From Schistocephalus solidus (taxonomy: Eukaryota > Platyhelminthes > Cestoda > Diphyllobothriidea > Diphyllobothriidae): a stretch of DNA of 64,000 nucleotides. The DNA lies in NCBI GenBank assembly GCA_017591395.1, contig WEDG01000352.1, positions 1 through 64,000 on the forward strand, in the 5' to 3' direction. Below the pieces are notes generated by a model, which had not been told where the DNA came from, did no database searches, and saw only the letters and a program-made list of their open reading frames with translations. Below are positions 36,180 to 46,793 of the stretch, piece after piece (the first letter of the stretch is position 1; each line of letters begins with the position of its first letter). The position numbers and the translations under genes are program-made.

Positions 36180-36798
36180 GGTGCAACGTCCAGCAACGAT
36201 GCAGCGCTGGGTTGTAAATATGAGTGATTAAGCTGGAAGTTATTGTTGTTTTGAGAGTAACTGACAACTGGGCCAGAACCTTTAAGTTGTAAGTTATTTG
36301 CTGTTTGGAGAGTAACAGCCAACTGCGCCAGAACTAATGGCCTTTGGAGAATTAGCAACAAAAGGATGAGAGGCAGATCGGAAACACGTAGGGTTACAAT
36401 TTTCAGATATCGGAATACTAGGCATGTTAAAACTAGGGTAAGCTGCTTGTTAGTTAACTTGGAAGGGGTGGAGACAAGAAGGAAGGAAGAGAATAGTGGA
36501 GGAGGACAAAGCCGCTATAAAGATTAGGTGGAAGGAAATCGATGCTACAAGGCAGTTTAAAGGAGTTGGGGTAACTCCCGTGAGAACTACTGGCCTTAGG
36601 TTGTGGGAAGCCTGAAATACGTGGGACTGCAAATGGCTGGGGACGATTACTAAACGGACCACTGGCAGGGTAAAAATCGGGGGCGTTCGTTGGTACCTTG
36701 TGTACCGAACAAGCAATTATTCGGGGTATAATATTACCTACGGGGTTTATAGAGGAGTTCAGTGGTAGAGGCTTCGTAGATCTAAGAGAAAGCAGCAT
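36180..36798 (-). mobile_element. LINE ORF1-like fragment (family A/B type), minus strand
   Basis: The minus-strand frame 36798-36454 is rich in Pro, Ser, Asn and Phe, with little charge. Its composition, and the pattern near its end (LHYSLPSFLSPPLPS), resemble the ORF1 of family B copy B2 at 48812-49432. It is wedged between the 3' end of A1 and the 3' tail of C1. Assignment is by composition and loose pattern only. Confidence 0.4.
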
Positions 36799-39700
36799 AT
36801 AATTCAGTACAATTAAGGATATATAAGGAAAATAACTCAGTATAATTCAGTATATATAAGGGAGATATACAGAGCCTTTGAAAACCCTATTTACAGATAG
36901 ACGCTAGCAAAACAAGCAAATGTTACATTGCGATAGTCGTTTTAGCATATCGATCATTGCGGTCGACTAAATATATGTCCATCAAGTAAAAATACATCAA
37001 GTCTTCTTTTAAACATTTCAACGCTTTGAGCCTGAACAACCGAAGCTGGCAGTTTGTTCCATTCTTCAATCACCCGTTGGGTAAAGAAGTTGGCCCGCAC
37101 TTCAAGTTTAGCGTGTTTTCTTTGCAGTTTGTATGGGTAACCTCAAAGACTTGCCATGTTTGCCAATTCAGAAAAGTTGGCCATCTGAAAAGCACAATCA
37201 ACTCCTCTGATTAGTTTGAAGACTAAGATCAGTGCCCCTATGTATTGCCTATAAGAGAGAGGAAAATGTTAAGTCTTTCTAGGCGGCCCTCATAGGGTAG
37301 GCATTCCAATCCGCTGACCAGTTTCGTTGCCCTCCGTTGAACTTTCTCCAGCAGAGTGAAGTCATGTTTCGTCCAAGGGCGCCACGCCTGAACGCAATAT
37401 TCCAACACGGGCCGGATAAATGTTCCAAACACGCGCCCAAAAAGCTCTCCGTCAAAATTAACGAAGGACCTCCTGATTGCGCCTAAGATACACATAGATT
37501 TTTTGCGATATTCGCACAGTGTGACGATGGTTTGAGAGTTGGTGTTATCCATATACCCAAGTCCTTTAGAATATTTACCTCCTGGAGTTGGTGACCACTG
37601 ATGAAGGAATGGTATTCAAACCTAATCATCCTTCTGGAACTAGACCGCAGTCGGATTATTTGGCATTTGTTAAGATTAAGGTTCAGCAGCCACTCATCAC
37701 ACCATGTTTGCAAGCGATCTAAGTTTTGTTGTAATTTCTGTGCATCCTCCGGTTTTTCAATCGAGTTCCATAACTTCAGATCGTCAGCGGACATTACCTT
37801 CTCGCATGTCAGACAATCCAAGCAATCATTCCCGTATATCAGAAACAAAATGGGACCCAGAACGCTGCCCTGCGGAACTCCACTGTGAACGGTTTCCCAG
37901 TGAGACTTGGCATCTCCAATACAAACACGCTGGCGCCTGTCTGTGAGAAAGTCGGTCAACCATTTGAGTAGGTTGCCAGACACACCCATTTGACGGAGCT
38001 TAAAGATCAGACGTTCGTGTGGAACTCTGTCAAAGGCTTTGCTTAAGTCAATGTAGACCGCATCGACTGACAAACCCATTTCTAATGATTTTGTCCAACT
38101 TTCCATGGATGTGAGCAGGTTTGTGATGCAGGATCGACCACTTAGAAATCCATGTTGATATAAACTTAGCAAGTTATTCTCTTCAAGATGCCTCATCAGT
38201 TCCGTTTTGATTATCTTCTCCATCATTTTGAAACAGATACTTGGGAGGCTGACTGGTCGGAAACTGTTTGGTGATGTCCTCTCTCCTCTTTTATAGATGG
38301 GGGTTATGTTGGCTATCTTCCACTCGGTAGGCAGAGCCCCCGCCTCCATCGAACTTTCCAAGATCTTTGAGAGCGGAGAGGCCAGCTGGTCAGTGAGTTC
38401 ATTCAGAACTTCTGTGGATATACCATCCGGGCCAGGTGATTTAGTGGGCTGTAGCTGTTTCTTAAAAGCGGAAAAATGGTCGGGTTTTTGATATGTGGCG
38501 TATGTTATCAACAGTCCTCTTTTCTTCTTCAGATTCCTTTTTATTTCAAATGTCACTCACTCAGGTCAAGAGACGTGCGATCTCCTTTTAAGTGGACAAC
38601 AGTTCTCAACCAACTTCTGAATCCAGTTACTAAAGAAGAACCAGGCAGCGTTTGGGTAAGGTTCATGTGCAGGACTCCAGTCTATCTCATTCAGTGGTTC
38701 ATTCATTTTGGTATAATCTCCTTTCCATACATTTCTCGCCCTAATTGCTCCAAGTTCAGGTACAGAAAAATGAGTGTAATCCCAAGCAAGAACACAATGA
38801 TCACTTCTTTCAAGGAGCGCATACGAAGTTAATCGAAGGATGCAATTGTCGTCTCTACTAAGGATTAGACCCAAACAGCTTGACTGCTGCCAATTTCGGA
38901 ACCACGTCTCCATTGTGATGATTTGGGTAAGAAACTCGTCAGTTACCAACTGAAGTAATTTCTGTTCGAATGAATTTTCAATCGCGAGCAGTACATCGAT
39001 ACCCAATCGATGTCAGGAGAGTTTAAATATTTAAGTATTAATACGTGTTTGCTACGGCAGACTTGCTTGAACTCCATGATGAGTGCTTCGTCCGTGTCCG
39101 TCCTCTATCCTGGGGGTTCATAAACTACGGCAGTATGGAGGTCCACTTGGTTTGGGACTTTCAACTAACAAATAAGTATTTCGCAAAACGTGTTCCTATT
39201 TGATGAGGGCCCATCCGGAATGTAGTCAATACGATCTTGTATGAAAATTTCGATTCCCCACCCGTACGTCCATTTATATCCCTGCGGATAAGCTGAATCC
39301 ATCTTTCGTGATTTCTGTGTCTGCGATTTGCTCATTTTACCATGTTTCAGTTAGAGATATGAAGGTAGGTTGCAAATGCTCCACGACCAGTTTGATTTAA
39401 TCCATTTTGTTGAATAGACTCTGCACATTTGTGTACACTATTGTCATCTTGTTTTGATCTCTCGATCTCGGAAGATTGTTGGCTGTTTCTTGTGCGTGAC
39501 AATTATTGCTGGGTTCAAGTCTATAGGATTTCGTTAGGGCTGTTGACCAGCGTGGATACCGTCAATTTCACCGGATGTTCCCATTAAAAGGAGCGCACTA
39601 TTTTTATGATTTGTTTGCCTACATTTTTCAAGTTTATTGTCCTTCATATTGACGTCTTTTAAATTCTGTTACCAGTGTTTTCATTTTCTTCCAATTAGTG

Positions 39701-40060
39701 GGAGAGTAATCCGACTGCCAAAAACTCCAGGATGACGTTTTCGTAGTCTGAACTTTCAAGAGATCAGAAGGTCTACCTACTGCTTGCTTTCGAAGATGAC
39801 TTTCAGCGGTCTTGGTCGCACCTATGGCGTTTCACTTCTAACAAGATGCCCTAATCGAAAAATCTTTTGGATTTCGACTATAACACAGGGTTCTTGTGTA
39901 TCATTCAATAAATCTTGGAATGTCAGTAGATCCTGTTTTTACCCTTTCTTTTGGGGTTTCACCAGAAGCCTCGAAGACTCCCTGAACTACAAAGAGAAAA
40001 TGATCTGTCACAGAAAAACTTTGTCCGCATCCTGCTTTCTTTTAGCGAGGGAGGGTTGAT
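36799..40060 (-). mobile_element. CR1-like LINE, family C (copy C1), nearly full length
   Basis: On the minus strand: the end of ORF1 (FRLGHLVRSE...RPRPLKVI near 39850, matching ORF1 of C3), then the endonuclease start MTIVYTNVQSLFNKMD (about 39450), then SDHCVLAWDY at about 38795. A long open RT frame runs 38556-37483, with SPGPDGIS, FRPVSLPSICFKMMEKI, YIDLSKAFDRVPHERL, SGVPQGSVLGPILFLIY and SADDLKLW, where the family consensus is FADD. The frame shifts near 37500 into 37552-37238 (RRSFVNFDGELF, then FIRPVLEYCVQAWRPW). The 3' UTR follows, and the element ends in an AT-rich tail of imperfect repeats (36800-36865). Stops in the endonuclease and frameshifts make it inactive, but the RT frame is the best preserved in the window, at about 350 codons. 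Confidence 0.88.
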
Positions 40061-40109
40061 TCATGCACTTTTTTACAGTCTTTAATACTGTGTTCAAATT
40101 GGTCTTCAT

Positions 40110-41497
40110 TATAGAATTTAGAATTTTTAGAATTTATATTTGGTAAGCACCGGCAAGGCACTGTCTAAGCAAACATTAGAAACGAAATAAAGTTATGACA
40201 ATTTGTGCAGATAAAATGTACAAATACATAACTTGTCCTGCTATGTCAACAGTTAGCAATGTTTTAAAATTAATGGTGAACTAGAAAAAATAGGCAGTTA
40301 AAAAAACTCCTACCATAAAAATGGAGGCAGATTTTTATAAGCCTTCATTTTTTAATAGAAGGTAGGATAAAAAAACTGTTTAGGGAAAAAATGGTCAGGT
40401 GATAGAGTAGGGTAATACGGTAGTAGCATTTCAGAATGAGATAATGAAACGTCGAGGTGATTCGTTATTGATCCCTTAGGCGTATGAAACAAAATCTCAC
40501 GGAAATTCGTCAATGAACTTAAGTCCTCAGCATCTTAGGATCCATAATTGAATTCTGATGATGGGTAGTATCCAAAGAAACGGTAGGATTTTAGACTGTG
40601 AACCACCGAATGTGAACGTCCGAATGACGTCATCGTTTGGAGTACTGGTGATATAAGGAGACATCATAGTTCAGGGGCGACCCGAGGTAGCGAAAATATA
40701 GTTTCAAGAGGGTCACTTAAATTCCCGATGGTCCTTTCTCCGAGTCATTGGAAAGTTACTGGGAAAAGATGAGGAAAATAAAAGGTTAAGAGAATCAGTG
40801 TTAAGATAAATGTGCAGTCTTCGCTTGTATGCAGATAGACTAGTTAACGACCTAATTTCAATTTGCAAGTTATTCCAAAGAAAACTATACCTAGAAGCAA
40901 AGAAGACAGAGCGTTTACACGTGGAGGATGCAGGGGGAGGTATAATTAATTTAGAATTTCTTAGGTTGTAAGGAAGACTAACGGGGGTAATGACAGAAAG
41001 TTTGTGGAAGAGTTGAGCTATTATTTAGTCGGAAAAGGAGACAAAAGCCTGCTTCAAGTCTCCTGACCCAAATAAATTTTTAGCTTCATTAGCTGGCATC
41101 TTGTTGAATAGGAAGTAGTTGAAAGAGTCGGAAATAGGAGTTTTTTGTGAAATGTCTCTGGACATTTTTAATTTTTGAACGGCTAGATTCATTCATTAAA
41201 CCGAAGAAAGGACTGAAAAATTCAAGAATAGGAAGTACAAACACACGATAAAGTCTTAATTTAATTTCAGGAAGGTAGAAATAATAAGATATAAAGCCGC
41301 AAATCTGAGCAGCTTTGGCAATTATTCTATCGGTATGAGGCGAAAGATATAATTTATTAGTGTAGCTTAAGCCCAAGTCCTTGATAAAGGAACATTCAAT
41401 CATAGGGCAACCTTCAAAAATAAGAGGTTGCGGCAGCCTTACAGGCCCAAAACTCATGTAGCGACACTTAGTAGGTGAGAACTCCATTAGCCACGTC
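40110..41497 (-). mobile_element. CR1-like LINE, family B (copy B2, 3' part)
   Basis: The minus-strand frame 41586-41089 includes the RT C-terminus: YMSFGPVRLPQPLIFEG, SYTNKLYLSPHTDRI, AKAAQICGF and LFQLLPIQQDAS. The family B 3' UTR follows, ending in TTTAGAATTTTTAGAA at 40110-40135. Residues upstream of WLMEFSPTK are replaced at 41498 by unrelated sequence. Positions 41293-41497 are about 98% identical to 46589-46793, the place where the other half of family B breaks off. Confidence 0.85.
41293..41497. repeat. 205-base direct repeat, left copy (family B RT sequence)
   Basis: This matches 46589-46793 with about four differences. Both copies are family B LINE sequence in the same orientation, and they bracket the family C element C3. 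Confidence 0.85.
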
Positions 41498-42054
41498 TGA
41501 ATGAATTCATCCTTTGAATGACTGGTGGTATAAGGAGACATCGGGTTTCCTGCGGGACTCGAGGTCGAGGAAAATTCAATCGGCACGTTGTTTGAAATTG
41601 CTTTCGAATTTCGGCCCCTTTGAGTGTACGAAGTTTTAGTCTCTACCTTAGTGTAGAAGACACGTTGATTTGGAATAACTCTTGAGTGGATTGTCCAGTC
41701 TCTAAATTTGGGGAAATATTTTCTTGGACCTAACGATTCTGCGGCTATCCAAATATTCCATCATTGAGGATTATTCCACGTCCAGGACATTATCCCTACG
41801 AGACATACAAGCTTCAGCGTTCACGTGCATCCAAAGACACGCCAGCGGTGTGCTGCTCTAATCTGCTTTCATCAGGGAGGGAGAAGTCGCAACAAAGGCT
41901 GAGTCGTTGCATGCTTATTAGAAGTCTGACTGCTGAATACTATTGCATCCTAGCCCAGTTATTTAAGAGGATTTATAAATTAAATGCATTCGAATACAGT
42001 CATAAGAGGTATGGAAAACGCAAACGCTCAGGACTCATCTGTGCTCAGGAAAAA

Positions 42055-42128
42055 AATTCGCATTGCGGGATTCGAACCCAGGTCGCAGATTCATGTGGCG
42101 ACGAGCATAACCACTGCGCTACGTCTTC
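42055..42128 (-). repeat. tRNA-like sequence, antisense within the 5' region of C3
   Basis: The minus strand reads GACGTAGCGCAGTGGTTATG (A box), then after a gap CTGGGTTCGAATCCCGC, a perfect B box. A-to-B spacing is tRNA-like. A GTCGC/GCGAC stem occupies the anticodon-arm place, but the loop is 11 bases long and the acceptor stem does not pair, so it is not a working tRNA. It sits about 200 bases before the Cys-rich start of ORF1, in antisense. The open frame of the element runs straight through it. Confidence 0.65.
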
Positions 42129-42235
42129 ACGACAAGTTGGAAAACAAAATTGTATTCAAACAAAAAAAGATGACATAGACAGATATTCTGTTACCACTTA
42201 TCCTCCTGCCAAGCGGGCAAAAAGCCTGGGAACAC

Positions 42236-43403
42236 TAATGAATGTCACCTACGAGGACGAAAAGTGCATGGGATGTTTAAATCTCTTGCAGAAATTCTTA
42301 TTGATGGAGAAAGAGATAAGTAACTTAAACAAGAAATGGCCGATCTCAAAGAGAAGGTTCAAAGTTCGACCGGAAAAAAAACACCCGCAGCAACGAGAAT
42401 TCCAACCAAAGAAATAGCGTATGCAAATATTGCTTCCTCAAGAATACCTCATGTAGAGCTTAAAGACATTGCGTCTACAGAGCTTCAAAAGGGAGATCAA
42501 ACCAGCTCATGCACCTTACTACTGTCATCGAGCTTAGACAGAAGCAGAAATGTGCTGGATACACAAACATATGCGGCATCGTCGCTGAATGATACAAAAA
42601 AGGGTGAAGTTGAAAAGCACGTCAAATTTGAAGCACCTAAGACGAAGAATTCAAAGTCGAAAAGGGCCAAGAAGTTTTCACAAAAAAGTGGTTTGAACTC
42701 CGGAAAAAGCTCGTTCTTACCAATAGATGCTCAAGTGCAATCCTCTGTTGGTAATACAGGAGCAAGTGGAGGACCAATTGGCAAAGTTTCCAAAAGGGGT
42801 TTGCCATTAACTTTAGGAATAGTTGCTCATACTGACGAAAGTAACATGGTCAACCAGAGTAGCATTCTTCCTAATACTGATGCTCTATCAACAAATCTGA
42901 ACTCAAAGTCACCAAACATACATTTCGACCGAAAACGAAATCTCGTTATTAAAGGGGTTCCCGAGTCCACTTCTCTGAATGCAAAGGAAAGGGTAGAACA
43001 TGACCTCAGTCTTTTCCGAGAATACTTATATTCGATTCTTTGAGATGGCGAATGCGTAACAGTGCACAAAGCATTCCGTTTAGGAAAAGCGGATGTTTCA
43101 CATGAACTTTCATCACCAAGGCCTCTTAAAATCATTCGTGAAAATGATGTTCAGGCTTCACGCCTCCTAGAACGGAGAACGGCTCTCCGTAGCTCACACA
43201 GGGGTGTGTTTTTTCAGCCGGATTACGAACCCAAGGAAAGGTACAAAATGAGGATGCTGAGAGCAGAACTGAAGAGGAGGACCGAGCAGGGGGAAAAATG
43301 GCTCCAAATAATGGACGGGGAAATAAAAGTGATGAAGAGGTCTTTCTTATGGCAGACCCCGTACATAATCAAGGTGGATTCTCGCCGAGACGGAGGACAC
43401 TAA
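42236..43403 (+). pseudogene. CR1-like LINE ORF1 of C3 (nucleic-acid-binding protein)
   Basis: MNVTYEDEKCMGCLNLLQKF opens with a C-x2-C pair and an acidic/leucine stretch. A frameshift near 42335 moves to MADLKEKVQSS, then a Lys/Ser-rich middle (KKGEVEKHVKFEAPKTK, with SKSKRAKKFSQKSG). RNLVIKGVPES (about 42945), which looks like the start of an RRM-like fold, comes next, followed by HDLSLFREYLYSIL. A single TGA at 43041-43043 interrupts, and the same frame continues as VHKAFRLGKADVSHELSSPR and RGVFFQPDYEPKERYKMRML to a stop at 43401-43403. In CR1 elements ORF1 binds the element RNA and helps form the RNP. The last 106 bases overlap ORF2 in another frame. Confidence 0.75.
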
Positions 43404-46315
43404 ATACGATGTACCCAACTGTACAGAGCTTGAATAATACAAAGAAGGCGCTCCAGAACTCGGATGACGACCACTCATCAGAACACAGCGTCGGTGGGAT
43501 TGACACCAGTTCATCTCGGAAAACAATGACAGACTCTAGTATTCAATCGCATGATATGCGCAGAAGTCTTTATGGAGCAGTTACCCAGTCTAAATTGAGA
43601 TGTTTGTATACCAATGCTCAGAGTCTCCTATCGAAAGAAGATGAACTCAAAGCATTAGTATCAGACCGAACCCCCGATATCGTTGCCATTACGGAAACGT
43701 GGCTCAAAGCCGAAATCGCGGATAGTGAGGTTTCGATTGATGAATACCAACATTTTCGAAAAGACCGAGAAAATAGAAAGGGAGGAGGAGTGGCCGTATA
43801 TGTTAGGACAGGAATCTCGGCAGTCGAGCGAGCACACTCCATCTTCCCTGAATGTGAATTTCTCTGGATAAAGATTAAAAAGGAGTGTTCACAGAACCTA
43901 CAATTCTTGAGGATCTACAGACCACCGAACATTCCAAGTGCAGCTGATGAGTCCCTCCTCCATTTGCTCAAGGAAGTAGCAAGTCACCAGGAGGTGCTTA
44001 TTGCTGGAGATTTCAATGCACCTATAGTAGACTGGGTTAATCTGACAGTTGATGGTGCACCAACTTCCTTCGGCCACAAGCTAATGGATCTCACTCTCGA
44101 CCAACCTCTGATACAGAAGGTTAACATTCCAACGAGATTTAGAGATAACCAGAGAGCAAATTGCCTGTATCTTGTATTTACGAAGGACTTCTCTAGCATT
44201 GATGAAGTGTATTCTATTGCACCCCTCGGTAAGAGTGACCATAGTACGCTGATGTGGGATTACTCACTTTATTCTCAGCGCCAGAATGGAACGGAATGCA
44301 AGCGAAATATATGGAAGACCGATTTTAACGCGATGAGGAAAGAACTGATGTCTATGAGATGGGATTGTTTGCTTAAAGGGAATCCAGAGCATGACTGGCG
44401 ATCATTTAAGACAATCTCACTCGATCTGATTGAACGCTATTGTCCAGTGAAGGTGCAAAAAAAGAATAGTCGCCCCGCCTGTGTAACAAGAGAACTTAAC
44501 AGGCAGCTAAAGAAAAAGAATAAAAAATGGAAGGTTTTCAGGCAAACAGGGTCAGTAGAGCATCTCAAAGAATTTCGTCATCAAAGAAACGCTGTAGAAA
44601 GAATGATCCGTCAGGCAAGGAAGAACTATGAATCAAGAATTATTCAACAGGCTGAATATAAACCAAAAATTTTATTCCATTATATCAATAGCCGACTAAA
44701 AAATAAGGACCCAGTAGTAGTACTCATGGATGGGAATGGTGTTGAAGTCGTTGAAAATTGCGACAAAGCCGAGTACTTAGGTCGGTTATTTGCCTCGGTT
44801 TTCACTAGAGAACCGGAACTTAGGCTTGACCACGTCAACAGTGCTGTTATAGACGCCGGTCCAGTGCTTGAATATATAATCTTCCAGGAACCTCTCGTGG
44901 AACTAGAACTGCGAAATCTGAAAGAAGCGAAGTCATCTGGTCCGGACGATATACCGGCCAAGTTCTTGAAAGAACTGGCCAGCGAACTGTCCAAACCACT
45001 AGCGCATATATTAAATTCGTCATTTGAATCAGGGAAACTGCCATCCGAATGGAAGGCAGCAAATATATACCCCATATACAAGAGTGCTCCTCGATCTAAT
45101 GTCAACAATTATCGGCCTGTCAGCCTAACCTCCATTTGCTGTAAAATAATGGAATCAATAATCAAGAAGGCAACCATGAAGTTCCTTGAGGAAAACCAAA
45201 TTACTCTCAGATCTCCAGCATGGCTTCAGACAGAATCGCTCCTGTCTTTCTAGTTTATTACTCTCCACAGAGCAGTGGACTCGTGCACTGGACGAAAATG
45301 GTAGGGTTGACGTCATATACACTGATTTCAAGAAGGCGTTTGACAGTGTCCCACACAAACGTCTCATCTACAAATTATCTGAAATTGGCATAAGAGGAAT
45401 GCTGCTGACATGGATCGCAGATTTTCTTACAGATAGATTGCAAACTGTGTGCGTCGATACCTCGATGTCAACACCTACTCCGGTTCTAAGTGGTGTCCCC
45501 AAGGCTCGGTATTAGGGCCGTTACTCTTCTTTAGTGTACATCAACGACTGTGTCGGCGACCTGGATTGCAGCGCCATCATGTTTGCAGACGATGTTAAAT
45601 TGTGGAGGGTCATCAGATCTGATTTCGATAGGCACGCACTTCAAGAGGATCTCAACCGTCTGAGCAGCTGGTCTGCTCGTTGGCTCTAAATTTTAACGTT
45701 GGGAATTGTGTGGTCCTAAGACTGCGTACCAGAAGGACCAGTGAGGAGGATGATTCCTACCAATACATTCTCAATGTGCAGCCCCTTTAAAATGTTGAGG
45801 AACAGAAGGACCTCGGTGTTCTAATAAACTCCTCACTTTAACCATCTTCACAGTGTTTAAAGGCAGATAAACGCGCTACACAGGTCTTATTTGCGCTCAG
45901 ACGTGGATTTGTGCAGATTGATAAGGAACTCTTCCGAAAAACCTATGGGGTATTTTTTCGATCTCACTTGGAATATGCCGTCCAGGCCTGGCGTCCGTGG
46001 TTTAAGAAGGATTATCTACAGCTGGAACGAGTGCAGGCGAGGGCTACGAAGATGGTCAAGAATCTAAGTCATCTGCCTTACGAAGCCAGACTGGTTGAAC
46101 TTGATTTGTTTCCTCTAAATTACAGGCAACTACGCGGTGACCTCATCCAAACCTACCGGATTGTCAGAGGCCACGATTGTGCACTAGAATTTGCTGACTT
46201 CTTCGAATTGGCTGGGAGGGAACATCTGCGGGGTCATACCTTTAAACTGCAGAGAAAGTTTGTCCACACGGATGTCCGTCGGAACGCCTTTTCGCAGAGG
46301 GTCGTTGGAGCATGA
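43298..46315 (+). pseudogene. CR1-like LINE ORF2 of C3 (APE endonuclease plus reverse transcriptase)
   Basis: The open segment 43298-45253 gives 651 codons. APE endonuclease covers residues about 100-325: CLYTNAQSLLSK, AITETWL (about 129), IAGDFNAPIVDW (about 235) and KSDHSTLMW (about 311), so the expected Glu, Asp-Asn and Asp-His residues are present. A basic linker with RKNYESRI and FHYINSRLKNKDPVVVL follows. The RT begins with SSGPDDIPAKFLKELA and NNYRPVSLTSICCKIMES. After a frameshift near 45215 it continues in 45186-45515 with SDLQHGFRQNRSC, VIYTDFKKAFDSVPHKRL and SGVP, then shifts again, and IMFADDVKLW, the intact catalytic motif, lies at 45577-45606. The C-terminal part 45911-46315 (HLEYAVQAWRPW, ATKMVKNLSHLPYEARL) is one clean frame. 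ORF2 nicks target DNA and primes reverse transcription there. Confidence 0.88.
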
Positions 46316-46588
46316 TACGGACACTCTGACGAGGTGGTCCTTTCAGAAACTGTTGACACATTTAAATTCAAACTAGATACTCATTTTCTGAGAAACTATT
46401 GTCAATATAATGAAGATTGTGTAAACAGTGGCAGGTTGCGCCTGGCCCTCACATATAGAATACCCTACATTTTCATTTGTCAGATATATCACTGTAAACG
46501 TTTGTACTATTGACATTTTTGCAGGTGAATAGGGAGCTCAAGGGCGAAAGCCTACTTCCCTCAATAAAGTGACTTAAAGTGACTTATC

Positions 46589-46793
46589 AAAGCCGCAAAT
46601 CTGAGCAGCTTTGGCCATTATTCTATCGGTATGAGGCGAAAGATATAATTTATTAGTGTAGCTTAAGCCCAAGTCCTTGATAAAGGAACATTCAATCATA
46701 GGGCAACCTTCAAAAATAAGAGGTTGCGGCAGCCTTACAGGCCCAAAACTCATGTAGCGACACATAGTAGGTGAGAACGCCATTAGCCATGTG
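46589..46793. repeat. 205-base direct repeat, right copy (family B RT sequence)
   Basis: About 98% identical to 41293-41497. It abuts the AAAGTGACTT tail of C3 on its left and runs unbroken into copy B2' on its right. Confidence 0.85.

Larger units (their letters stand above)
41498..46588 (+). mobile_element. CR1-like LINE, family C (copy C3), near-complete with ORF1 and ORF2
   Basis: The most complete element in the window. 41505-41580 resembles family B 3' UTR sequence (ACTGGTGGTATAAGGAGACA), and a 5' region of unclear origin follows. ORF1 occupies about 42180-43403 and ORF2 43298 to about 46315. A short 3' UTR then ends with an AATAAA and two copies of AAAGTGACTT (46566-46585). The 5' region contains an antisense tRNA-like sequence at 42055-42128. 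Frameshifts at about 42335, 45215, 45500 and 45530, stops near 45690-45840, and one stop at 43041 inactivate it. Confidence 0.9.

Noticed and set aside
44680..45108. 142-codon minus-strand open frame
   Set aside because: Antisense shadow of the C3 ORF2 endonuclease-RT linker.
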